Positions 16,796 through 25,086 of a DNA stretch of 34,737 nucleotides are shown here, in pieces. The position numbers and the translations under genes are program-made. The notes under the pieces were generated by a model. It made no database searches. It was not told the origin of the DNA and saw only the letters and a program-made list of their open reading frames with translations. Each line of letters starts with the position of its first letter. The stretch's first letter is position 1. This DNA comes from Phycisphaerae bacterium (lineage in GTDB: Bacteria > Planctomycetota > Phycisphaerae > Phycisphaerales > SM1A02), in the NCBI GenBank assembly GCA_016795035.1, contig JAEUIT010000056.1, forward strand, positions 1 to 34,737, in the 5' to 3' direction.

Positions 16796-19078
16796 ATGAC
16801 GGCAGGTCCGTGGCGTCGAGCTCACATCACCGCGATCGCCGTGGCGGCCGTCTCCCTCTGGGCCTTCGGAAACGTGGAGCAGACGGCAATTCCTGCCGCC
16901 CCGCGGCCGGACGTCGACGTGGCTTCGGTCATCGATCGCTACTGCCTCGACTGCCACTCGGAGACCCGGCCGAAGGCAGGATTCTCGCTGGAAGGGGCGC
17001 GAGACCCCGTACGGGATCTCGATCCCGCGAAGCTGCGGATCCTCCGCGACCGGTTCCGGCGGCACGACATGCCCCCGGAGGGGGAGCCAGGCCCCAGCAA
17101 CGCGGAGTACGCGGCCGTCGTCGCGGCGCTCGATCGTGAGCTCGATCGTCGGGCCGAGGCCGCGCCCCCTGGGCGCACCACGTTGCGGCGGCTCAATCGC
17201 GTCGAATTCCGCAACTCGGTGCGGGCGCTCACGGGCGTCGACGTCGCGGTCGCCTCCGCGTTGCCGGCCGACGACGTGGGCGAAGGCTTCGACCACATCG
17301 GCGACGTCCTCTCGATGTCGCCGGTGCTGCTCGAGAAGTATTTCGACATCGCCGAGCGCACCGCGTTGCAGGCGTGGCCCGATCGCGTCGAGCGCACCGT
17401 GATCACGCGTGCGGCCTCCGAGCTCGAGGTGCAGGGCGGCGGGCGCGTGACCGACCGCCTGGCGCTCGTCTGGTCGGCCGGTGCCGCGGTGGCGACGTTC
17501 GACGTGCCGCGCGCGGGGCGCTATCGGCTGCGCGTCGACCTCGGTGGCGATCAGGCGGGCGGCGAGCCCGTCAAGGTCGCGTTCGTCGTCGGCAAGAAGC
17601 GCGTGGCGCACTTCGACATTCCCGAGCGACGCCAGGAGCCAGGCGCACGCACGGCCGACGTCGCGCTCGAGGGCGGCACGCAGCGCGTGGGGGTCGAGTT
17701 CCTCAACGACTTCTTCGACGAGAAGCTCCCCGAAGGCAAGCGCGACCGCAATCTCGTCGTTGCAGCCATGACGCTCGATGGCCCGATCGACACCGCGGCG
17801 CCCACACGTGAGCTGCGCGCGCTCGCCGGCGACGATCCCGCGATCGACGCGTTCGTCGACGCGCTCCTGCCCCGCGCCTTCCGTCGTCCCGTGACGGACG
17901 AGGAGCGCGCCGAGTTCGCCGCCACGGTGGCGGCCGCCGTCGGGCCCGAAGCCGGAAGCGGTGCGCGGGTGCGGGCGGCGATCACGGCGGCGCTCGTCGA
18001 TCCGCGCTTTCTTTTCCGCGTCGAGCGCGATCCCGAGCCCGGCAACGCGGAGCGGGCGCTCTCGCCGCACGAGCTCGCGACGCGTCTCTCCTACGCCTGC
18101 TGGTCGTCGTCGCCCGATGCCGAGCTTCTGGCCGCCGCCGGCCGTGGGGAGCTCGGCGACGACGCGTCGCTCGCGCGCGAGCTGCAACGCCTCCTCGACG
18201 ATCCTCGCTCGATCGCCTTGGCGGAGCACTTCGGCCAGCAGTGGCTTCTCGTGCGCGCCATCGAAGGGAAGGAGCTCGATCCGGGGCAATTCCCCGGCGC
18301 GACGCCCGCGCTTCTCGGTGACATGAAGGCGGAGACGACGCTCTTCCTCGATCGCATGCTGCGCGAGAATCGTCCGCTGCGCGAGCTCCTCACCGCCGAC
18401 TGGACCTATCTGAACCGACGGCTCGCCGAGCACTACGGGATCGACGGCGTCGACGGCGATTGGCTACGCCCCGTGCACGTGGGCGATGCGCGCGTGCCCG
18501 GCCTCCTCGGCCACGGCAGCGTCGCGGTGGCGACGAGCAACCCGACCCGCACGAGCCCCGTGAAGCGAGGGAAGTGGGTCCTCGAGGCGCTTCTCGACGC
18601 GCCGCCGCCGCCACCGCCGCCGGGCGTGCCCGCGCTCGCCGAACGCGAGGCGCGCGGCACCGGCCGCTCGATGCGCGAGATGCTCGCCGCGCATCGCGCG
18701 GACCCGGGATGCGCGTCGTGCCACGTGCGCATGGACGGCCTCGGTCTCGTCCTCGAGACGATCGACCCCGTCGGGCGCGAGCGCGCGACGATCGACGGCG
18801 CCGCCATCGACGCGAAGGCGACGCTGCCGGGAATCGGCACGATCGACGGGCCGCGGGCGCTCGCGGCCGCGCTCAGCAACGACCCCGACGTGGTGCGTTC
18901 GATCGTCCGTCACATGTACGTGTATCTGCTCGGTCGCGCGATGACGACCGACGACGAACCGATCGTCGACCGCATCGCCCGCTCGCTCTCGCTCGACGCG
19001 ACGTTTCGCGACGTGATTCGCTCGATCGTTCTCTCGCGGCCCTTCCGCCATCGGGCCGCGGCGAAGGAGGCCGCATGA
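16796..19078 (+). CDS. Planctomycete c-type cytochrome, DUF1587/1595/1592/1588/1585 type
   Basis: This is a 760-residue exported protein. After a hydrophobic N-terminal signal comes a heme c site, C50-L-D-C-H54, in the planctomycete cytochrome module (Y-C-L-D-C-H-S-E, then a distal M-P-P). The DUF1587-like motif L-R-R-L-N-R-V-E-F-R-N-S-V-R follows. A beta-rich segment at about 200-330 is probably carbohydrate-binding-like. The DUF1595/1592 region contains A-F-R-R-P-V-T-D-E-E and L-S-P-H-E-L-A-T-R-L-S-Y. DUF1588 contains a second C-x-x-C-H (C639-A-S-C-H643), and DUF1585 closes the protein (M-Y-V-Y-L-L-G-R). The role is unknown; electron transfer coupled to polymer breakdown is a common guess for the family. 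It is translationally coupled to the DUF1552 gene. A poly-proline stretch lies near 605. Confidence 0.92.
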   Translation: MTAGPWRRAHITAIAVAAVSLWAFGNVEQTAIPAAPRPDVDVASVIDRYCLDCHSETRPKAGFSLEGARDPVRDLDPAKLRILRDRFRRHDMPPEGEPGPSNAEYAAVVAALDRELDRRAEAAPPGRTTLRRLNRVEFRNSVRALTGVDVAVASALPADDVGEGFDHIGDVLSMSPVLLEKYFDIAERTALQAWPDRVERTVITRAASELEVQGGGRVTDRLALVWSAGAAVATFDVPRAGRYRLRVDLGGDQAGGEPVKVAFVVGKKRVAHFDIPERRQEPGARTADVALEGGTQRVGVEFLNDFFDEKLPEGKRDRNLVVAAMTLDGPIDTAAPTRELRALAGDDPAIDAFVDALLPRAFRRPVTDEERAEFAATVAAAVGPEAGSGARVRAAITAALVDPRFLFRVERDPEPGNAERALSPHELATRLSYACWSSSPDAELLAAAGRGELGDDASLARELQRLLDDPRSIALAEHFGQQWLLVRAIEGKELDPGQFPGATPALLGDMKAETTLFLDRMLRENRPLRELLTADWTYLNRRLAEHYGIDGVDGDWLRPVHVGDARVPGLLGHGSVAVATSNPTRTSPVKRGKWVLEALLDAPPPPPPPGVPALAEREARGTGRSMREMLAAHRADPGCASCHVRMDGLGLVLETIDPVGRERATIDGAAIDAKATLPGIGTIDGPRALAAALSNDPDVVRSIVRHMYVYLLGRAMTTDDEPIVDRIARSLSLDATFRDVIRSIVLSRPFRHRAAAKEAA

Positions 19079-20424
19079 GTCATTCCATCTCTCGCCGGAC
19101 GCTGTTGCGCGGCGCCGGCTGCGCCCTGGCCGTCCCGTTCCTCGAGTCGATGATGCCGCGCGCCTACTCCGCGTTGCAGGCGAGCGCTGCGGCGCCGGCG
19201 CGGCGCACTGTCTTCGTCTTCTTCCCGAACGGGGTGAATCGCGGCCAATGGTTCCCGAAGGAGCCGGGGCCGCTCTCCGCGTTGCCGCCGAGCCTCGCGC
19301 CGCTCGAGCCGTATCGCGCGCGCCTCTCGCTGATCGGCGGCCTCGCGCACGCGAACGCCGAGGCGCAAGGCGACGGGCCGGGCGATCACGCGCGCTCGGC
19401 CGCGTGCTTCCTCACCGGCGCGCATCCGCGCAAGACCGCCGGCGCGGACATCAACGCGGGCGTCTCGATCGATCAGGTCATCGCCGAGCGGATCAGTGGC
19501 CGAACCAAGTTCGACTCGCTCGAGTTGGGCCTCGAGCCGGGAATGACGGCCGGCAACTGCGACTCGGGCTACTCGTGTGCGTACTCCGCGAACATCTCGT
19601 GGAAGTCGCCGCGCACGCCGATGACGAAGGAGCACGATCCGCGCATCCTCTTCGAGCGGATGTTCAGCGTCGGCCCCGAGGGCGAGTCGGAGAAGGCGCG
19701 GGCCGCGCGGCTCGCGGCGCGGCGCAGCATTCTCGACGGCGTGCGCGACGAGGCCTCGCGCCTGCGGGGAACGCTCGGCGGCCGCGATCGGCAGAAGCTC
19801 GACGAGTATCTCGACGGCGTGCGCAGCGCGGAGCGGCGCATCGAGATGGCGGAGGCGAGCGCGACAGACACCGGCGCCGACGCGTTGCCGCCGCGCCCCG
19901 CGGGCGTGCCGAACGACTGGCCCTCGCACGCGAAGCTGATGAACGACTTGCTCGTCCTCTCGCTCCGTCTCGACCTCACGCGCGTCGCGACGTTTATGCT
20001 CGGCAACGAGGGGAGCAATCGTCCGTACCCGTCGATCGACGTGCGCGAAGGGCATCACGACATCAGCCACCACGATCGCGACGAACGGAAGCTCGAGAAG
20101 TTCGCGGCGATCAATCGCCATCACGCGGAGCAGTTCGCCGATCTCCTCGCGAAGCTCGACGCGGCGAAGGACCAGGACGGCGTCTCGCTCCTCGACTCGA
20201 CGTTGCTCGTCTATGGCGGCGCCATCGGCGACGGCAACGCGCACGACCACCGCAATCTCCCGGTCATCCTCGCGGGCGGGACGCGCGACGACCGTCTGAC
20301 GGGCGGGCACGGCGAGTATCGCCGCTTCGATCGCGAGCGGCCGATGTGCGACCTCTACCTCTCGCTCGCGCAGCGAATGGGCGTCACGCTCGATCGATTC
20401 GGTGACAGCACCGCGCCGCTGTGA
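19075..20424 (+). CDS. DUF1552 secreted protein
   Basis: This 449-residue protein is the usual partner of DUF1592 cytochromes in planctomycetes. The N-terminus S-R-R-T-L-L-R-G-A-G followed by a hydrophobic stretch is a Tat-like signal, suggesting export after folding. DUF1552 signatures include F-V-F-F-P-N-G-V-N, G-D-H-A-R-S-A-A-C-F-L-T-G, S-I-D-Q-V-I-A, G-H-H-D-I-S-H-H and the C-terminal G-G-x-I-G-D-G-N...H-D-H-R-N-L-P. The histidines and aspartates resemble a metal-dependent hydrolase of the alkaline-phosphatase/sulfatase superfamily, but no activity has been assigned. The start ATG overlaps the upstream stop (ATGA), with GAAGGAGG just upstream, so both proteins are probably made in fixed proportion. 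Confidence 0.92.
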   Translation: MSHSISRRTLLRGAGCALAVPFLESMMPRAYSALQASAAAPARRTVFVFFPNGVNRGQWFPKEPGPLSALPPSLAPLEPYRARLSLIGGLAHANAEAQGDGPGDHARSAACFLTGAHPRKTAGADINAGVSIDQVIAERISGRTKFDSLELGLEPGMTAGNCDSGYSCAYSANISWKSPRTPMTKEHDPRILFERMFSVGPEGESEKARAARLAARRSILDGVRDEASRLRGTLGGRDRQKLDEYLDGVRSAERRIEMAEASATDTGADALPPRPAGVPNDWPSHAKLMNDLLVLSLRLDLTRVATFMLGNEGSNRPYPSIDVREGHHDISHHDRDERKLEKFAAINRHHAEQFADLLAKLDAAKDQDGVSLLDSTLLVYGGAIGDGNAHDHRNLPVILAGGTRDDRLTGGHGEYRRFDRERPMCDLYLSLAQRMGVTLDRFGDSTAPL

Positions 20425-20438
20425 TATCTCAGCCGACG

Positions 20439-21314
20439 ATGACCGACCGACCAAAGAAGAAGTCGTACTTCGCGCCCCGCGACCCGAAGGTTCCTCGGCC
20501 GAAGCCGGGGAGCGCGAAGGCGCCCCGGCCGTCGGAGCGACCGAAGCTCGGCATCTTCACGACCACGCTTTGGGAGTACCCGAGCCAGCACTACACGAGC
20601 GAGCGCCCGCTGACGCCCGAAGAGGTGGCCGAGGGCCGCACTCGTTTCATGCAGGGCGACAAGAACTACACCGGCGCCACGCCGTCGTGGGTGATCTGGC
20701 AGCTGCTCAAGCGATACACGAAGGAAGGCGATGTCGTCATCGACCCGATGTGCGGCTCGGGCACCACGCTCGACGTGGCGCGCGACCTCCATCGCAAGGG
20801 TCTTGGCTTCGATCTCGCGCCCTCGCGCCCCGACATTCGCCAAGCCGACGCGCGCTCGCTGCCGGTGCCGAGCGCGAGCGTCGACTTCGCGTTCATCGAT
20901 CCGCCGTACTCGACGCACGTCGACTACTCCGACGATCCGCGTTGCATCGGTCGCCTGGACGCCGGCGGCGATGACGGCGGTGAGGCCTACTACGACGCGA
21001 TGACGCGCGTGCTGCACGAACTCCATCGCGTGCTGAAGCCGGGCGGCTACCTCGGCCTCTACGTGAGCGACTCCTGGCGCAAGCGGCGCGGCGGCGCCGC
21101 CGGCGAAGGCACGTTCATGGCGATCGGCTTCGAGCTCTTCGCGATTCTTCGGCGCGGCTTCGTGCCCGTCGACATCATCGCGGTCGTGCGCCACAACCAG
21201 AAGCTCGGCTACGGCAACTGGCACAAGGCCGCGGAGGAGAACAACTTCTTCCTCCGCGGCTTCAACTACCTCATCATCGTGCGAAAGCCCGGCGAGAAAC
21301 GAAACGAGCGGTGA
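20439..21314 (+). CDS. DNA methyltransferase, second orphan enzyme
   Basis: This 291-residue AdoMet-dependent DNA methylase has the AdoMet motif I (D102-P-M-C-G-S-G-T-T) before the catalytic motif IV (D154-P-P-Y). That is the opposite order to the methylase at 2427 and indicates a separate lineage. Upstream of motif I is a W-E-Y-P-S-Q-H-Y segment and a T-P-S-W-V-I-W-Q helix, as in N4/N6 amino-methyltransferases of the COG0863 type. The N-terminus is basic and Pro/Lys-rich (about 35 residues) and may bind DNA non-specifically. No restriction gene is adjacent. The start is ATG 20439; a GTG at 20421 overlapping the upstream stop is an alternative giving six more residues. No clear Shine-Dalgarno sequence precedes either. 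Confidence 0.87.
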   Translation: MTDRPKKKSYFAPRDPKVPRPKPGSAKAPRPSERPKLGIFTTTLWEYPSQHYTSERPLTPEEVAEGRTRFMQGDKNYTGATPSWVIWQLLKRYTKEGDVVIDPMCGSGTTLDVARDLHRKGLGFDLAPSRPDIRQADARSLPVPSASVDFAFIDPPYSTHVDYSDDPRCIGRLDAGGDDGGEAYYDAMTRVLHELHRVLKPGGYLGLYVSDSWRKRRGGAAGEGTFMAIGFELFAILRRGFVPVDIIAVVRHNQKLGYGNWHKAAEENNFFLRGFNYLIIVRKPGEKRNER

Positions 21315-21341
21315 CTCCCGTCGTCCGGGAGCCACCGCTCG
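21305..21341. terminator. Hairpin terminator between methylase and M16 gene
   Basis: CGAGCGGTGACTCCCG (21305-21320) and CGGGAGCCACCGCTCG (21326-21341) pair over 16 bp with a single A-C mismatch and a 5-nt loop. The stop codon of the methylase is inside the left arm. The T-rich tail is on the minus-strand side (TTTCGTTTC), so it best fits termination of the M16 operon but may serve both directions. Confidence 0.75.
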
Positions 21342-21366
21342 AATTGCTGCAACGTGGAGTTGTCGC

Positions 21367-22845
21367 TTACTTCGCCGGGTTCTTGATCGGCACGAGCGTC
21401 ATCGGATCGCGAAGCGGGATCTGCGTCGCGTTGCCGTCGAAGAAGTTCTTCATGCTCGCCCGCTCGTTGCCCTCGTAGATCGGTGTCCAGTCGCCGACGA
21501 CGAGGATCGCCATCTGCGAGGGGTCGAGGTACTTCTGCGCGACGCGCTGGATGTCTTCCGGCGAGACCGAGTTGATCTTCTCGCGGAAGGTCGTCCAGTA
21601 GCCGTCAGGGCGCTTCGTCCACTCGTCCGAGACGAAGAGGCGGAGCATCGAATCCTTGCTCGAGAAGTTCTGCGGGAACGTCTCGACGAACGACGCCTTC
21701 GCGGTCGCGAGCTCCTCGCTCGACACCGGCTCGCGACGGATGCGGTTGAACTCGTCGTCGATCAGCTTGATCGCGAGCGCCACGGTGGGGCTCTTGCTCT
21801 GGAATCCCGCGCGGAAGTCGCCGGGGTACCACACGTTCGGATCGAAGCGCGAGTTCGCGCTGTACGCGAGGCCCTCGTTCGAACGAACGCTCTGCATGAT
21901 GCGGCTCGTGAAGCCGCCGCCGCCGAGGATGTCGTTCAGGACGAGCATCGGGAAGAAGTCGGGATCGTCGCGCTTGATCGAGCGCATGCCGATCACGACC
22001 TTGCCCTGCGGGATGTCCTTCTGCACGTAGTAGACGCCCGGCTTCATCGTGGCCGTCGGCGCGGGCGGATCGGGGATCGGTTCGCCCTTCGTCCAGCCGG
22101 CGAACGCGTTCTCGAGCCGCGCGATCATCTGCGCCTTGTCGAAGTCGCCGCTGACGGAAACGATGAGATTCGCGGGATGGAAGATGCGAGCGTGCTGCGC
22201 CCGCATCCGCTCCGGCGTGATCTCCTGAAGCGACATCGCGGTGATGTCGCGCGATTCGAAGTGGTCCTCGCCGTAGAGCAGGTTGGCCCACTCGCGGCCG
22301 AGGATGCCGTCGGCGTTGTCGTTCCGCTGCTTCATGCCTTCGACCGCCTCGCCCTTGAGGACGTCAAGGCGCGCCTGGTCGAAGCCAGGGTTCCGGACGA
22401 TGTCCATGAAGAGGCGGAAGCTCTCGTCGAGGTTCGACTTGAGGCAGTTCATCGACGCCGACACCGACGTGTCGGACGCCGCGACGCTGATGCGCGTCGC
22501 GAGGAAGTCGAGCTGTTCGTCGAGTTCCGCCGGCTTCAGCGTGGCCGTGCCGCCGCTGCGCATCAGGGACGCCATCATGCCGGTGAGGCCGGTGGTGGCG
22601 GCGTCATCGAGATAGGAGCCGCCCTTGAACGTGAACGAGATGGTGACGAGCGGAAACTCAGCGCTCGGCGCCATGTAGACGGGCGTGCCGTCCTTCAGGA
22701 CGAAGCGATAGTCGCTCGCCTTCGGCGGTTCGAACGTGAGCGGAGCGAAGACGAGATTCTCGGGGCGGGGCGGAATGTCAGCGATGGCCGACGTCGCGCC
22801 GATGCCGACGAGAAGCGTTGAAAGAATGGTCGCAGTTCGAGTCAT
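21367..22845 (-). CDS. M16 peptidase-like protein without zinc motif
   Basis: This is a 492-residue exported M16-family protein. Its signal peptide ends A-I-A-D. Two M16 halves are present. At the position where the catalytic H-x-x-E-H should be, the sequence reads T-G-L-T-G-M-M-A-S-L-M, so no zinc site can form. The second half keeps the R/Y-type substrate motif region (G-G-G-G-F-T-S-R-I-M-Q-S-V-R...G-L-A-Y-S). This is the profile of the non-catalytic subunit in two-gene bacterial M16B systems, where an active and an inactive protein form one chamber. It follows the catalytic partner by 39 bp on the same strand, so they are probably co-transcribed and act together in the periplasm. Confidence 0.9.
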   Translation of the reverse strand: MTRTATILSTLLVGIGATSAIADIPPRPENLVFAPLTFEPPKASDYRFVLKDGTPVYMAPSAEFPLVTISFTFKGGSYLDDAATTGLTGMMASLMRSGGTATLKPAELDEQLDFLATRISVAASDTSVSASMNCLKSNLDESFRLFMDIVRNPGFDQARLDVLKGEAVEGMKQRNDNADGILGREWANLLYGEDHFESRDITAMSLQEITPERMRAQHARIFHPANLIVSVSGDFDKAQMIARLENAFAGWTKGEPIPDPPAPTATMKPGVYYVQKDIPQGKVVIGMRSIKRDDPDFFPMLVLNDILGGGGFTSRIMQSVRSNEGLAYSANSRFDPNVWYPGDFRAGFQSKSPTVALAIKLIDDEFNRIRREPVSSEELATAKASFVETFPQNFSSKDSMLRLFVSDEWTKRPDGYWTTFREKINSVSPEDIQRVAQKYLDPSQMAILVVGDWTPIYEGNERASMKNFFDGNATQIPLRDPMTLVPIKNPAK

Positions 22846-22884
22846 GAGTGGTGTTCTCTTCTGTGGTTCGTTCGGTCGGCGCGA

Positions 22885-24759
22885 TCACTTCTTCTCGAGC
22901 TGCTCGAGACGTGCGGCCATCTTCTTGCGCATGAATTCAAAGGCGGCCTTCATGGGCTCGGGCACGCTTTCGCCTTGCGAGTCCATCTGGGCGAGCGCGG
23001 CGCGAATCTTGTCCGCGTCCTGCTCTTGGGCGAGGCGCTTCACCATGTCGCGGATTCCGGCCTGCATTTGCGGCGGGAGCTTCGCGATCTCGGCATCGTC
23101 CGGTCCGGCGTCCGCGGTCGTGGCCGACGCCGCCTTGCGGACGTAGGTCGCGACGGCGCGGTTGTTCTTCGTGAGATACGTGCGTGCGACGCGCTGAATG
23201 TCCTCGGCGGTGACGGCGTCGAGCTTCGCGGCCTGCTCGTTGATCTCTTGCCACGTGCCCATCGCTTCGGCAACGGCGAGCTGCACCATCAGGAACATGT
23301 TGTTCTGAAGCCGTCGATACTGGTTCGCGGCGTTCTGATTCTTGACCTTCTGCAGCTCCTGCGCCGAGACGAGCTCGTCCTGGAGCCGCTTCACTTCCGC
23401 GTCGATCGCCGCCTCGAGCTGCGCGGGCGTGGCGGTGCCCTTCGTCTCCGCGCCGATCGAGAAGGCGCCGGCGTACTTGCGCGTCTCCGATTGCGCGCCG
23501 GCGTTCGACGCGATCTCGGTGCCTTCGATCATCGTCTTGTAGAGACGTCCGGTGCGGCCGTTCAGGATGCTCGCGAGGATCTCGAGGGCGTAGCTGTCCT
23601 TGTGCCGGAAGGGCACGGTGTGCCAACGGATCTCGACGGACGGCTGCGCCTCGACTTCCGCGTTCATGCGCATCTCGGCGACCGGCTTGTGCTCAAGCGT
23701 GACCACCGGCGGCGGCGCTTCGCGGCCGGGCTTCAGGCGATTGAAATAGCTCTGGATGACCGGCTTGATCTCGCTCGGGTTGAAGTCGCCGACGACGAAG
23801 CCCACGAGATTGTTCGGGCGGTAATAGAGATCCCAGTAGCGCTCGGCCTCTTCGATCGTGTAGCTGTTCAAGTCGCTCGGCCAGCCGATGACCGGCCACG
23901 AGTAGCCGCTCGAGATCCAGAACATCGATTCGAACTGCTCGTCGAAGATGCCCGTCGGCGTGCTCTCGGTGCGCAGGCGGCGCTCTTCGTGCACGACGTC
24001 GCGCTCCGAGAAGAACTCGCGGAACACGCTGTCGTTGAGGCGATCGGACTCCATCCACGCCCACAGCTCGAACTTGTTCGACGGGATCGTGATGAAGAAG
24101 AACGTGAGGTCGTAGCTCGTGAAGGCGTTCATGCCCGAGCCGCCGGCCTTGGTGTAGACCTGGTCGAACTCGTCCTTCACGATCGACGTGTTCGCCGCCG
24201 CTTCCTGTTGCAGGCGCTCGATGTTCGCGCGGATCTGCTCGGTCTTCGCGGCGTCGGCTTCCTTCGCGAGTTCGGCCTTCAGGCGGGCGAGTTCGTCGCC
24301 GTACGCCTTGCCTTGCTGCGCGTCCATCGACGCCTTCAGCTTCGCGCGGAGCTCCTTGAGCTTCGGCGTGTCGTTCGCGGGGTTCCACGGATCGTCGATC
24401 TCGCCCCGGAAGTAGCGGGCGTACTGCTCGCTCCAGGTGAGCTGATTGATCTCGTCGCGAAGGAGCTTCTGCTCTTCGCGGTACTCGGCATCGCGCTTCG
24501 GGTCGCGGGTGCCGATCGTGTTCGTTCCCTTGAACATCATGTGTTCAAAGAAGTGGCTGATGCCGGTGATGCCGGGGCGTTCGTTGACGCTTCCGACCTT
24601 CGCGAGCCAGCCGGCGGAGATCGTGTTGGGCTGGTCGTGGCGCGGGACGAGGATGAACTTCATCCCGTTGTCGAGGACAAAGGTCTCAGCTTCGACCTTC
24701 TGAGCCTGCGCGGGGGCAACGACGGCGATCGCCACGGCTGTGGCGGCTAGAAGACGCAT
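22885..24759 (-). CDS. Catalytic M16 zinc metallopeptidase
   Basis: This is a 624-residue exported metallopeptidase. ATG 24759 is preceded by GGAGAG at good spacing and gives a clean signal peptide ending A-Q-A-Q. The inverted zinc motif is H69-F-F-E72-H73 in G-I-S-H-F-F-E-H-M-M-F-K-G-T. The downstream glutamate ligand is likely in E-R-D-V-V-H-E-E-R-R. Between them is an unusual charged helical insertion (residues about 90-200, rich in Lys/Glu/Ala/Gln) not found in compact M16B enzymes; similar long forms exist in planctomycetes, from memory. The C-terminal 70 residues are also helical and charged. It probably degrades peptides in the periplasm together with the inactive partner encoded next. 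Confidence 0.92.
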   Translation of the reverse strand: MRLLAATAVAIAVVAPAQAQKVEAETFVLDNGMKFILVPRHDQPNTISAGWLAKVGSVNERPGITGISHFFEHMMFKGTNTIGTRDPKRDAEYREEQKLLRDEINQLTWSEQYARYFRGEIDDPWNPANDTPKLKELRAKLKASMDAQQGKAYGDELARLKAELAKEADAAKTEQIRANIERLQQEAAANTSIVKDEFDQVYTKAGGSGMNAFTSYDLTFFFITIPSNKFELWAWMESDRLNDSVFREFFSERDVVHEERRLRTESTPTGIFDEQFESMFWISSGYSWPVIGWPSDLNSYTIEEAERYWDLYYRPNNLVGFVVGDFNPSEIKPVIQSYFNRLKPGREAPPPVVTLEHKPVAEMRMNAEVEAQPSVEIRWHTVPFRHKDSYALEILASILNGRTGRLYKTMIEGTEIASNAGAQSETRKYAGAFSIGAETKGTATPAQLEAAIDAEVKRLQDELVSAQELQKVKNQNAANQYRRLQNNMFLMVQLAVAEAMGTWQEINEQAAKLDAVTAEDIQRVARTYLTKNNRAVATYVRKAASATTADAGPDDAEIAKLPPQMQAGIRDMVKRLAQEQDADKIRAALAQMDSQGESVPEPMKAAFEFMRKKMAARLEQLEKK

Positions 24760-25086
24760 GCAACTCTCCGGAGTGATGAGGCGGCTTCCCCAGCGGTCGG
24801 GGAAGGGCAGGACGGGGTCGCAGTTATACCGGACGGGTTGCGTCGGGACGCAGCCCCGCGGTCGTCGTCGTATGGGCCGATATGCCCGCACGCTTCGCGG
24901 CGCAATCGAGCAGTTCTCGTCCGACCACGTCCGAATTCGGGGCTAGATTGGATCGTCGTCGTCCGCGTCGCCCCTCCTGTCGGAGCGTTCATGCGTTTGT
25001 GCCGCTGTTCTCGCCCGATTTTCGCCTCCGATCGCCAACTTCCTCCGACACAGCCCTGCGGTGAGAACACTGCGGCCCGCACTCGC
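24760..25086. other. Divergent intergenic region, no feature identified
   Basis: About 327 bp lie between the M16 operon and the secreted nuclease-like gene. Both promoters should be here. Open frames run through it in both directions as extensions of the flanking genes, but they lack conserved sequence and would bury the signal peptides. No hairpin or known RNA element was recognised. Confidence 0.5.
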
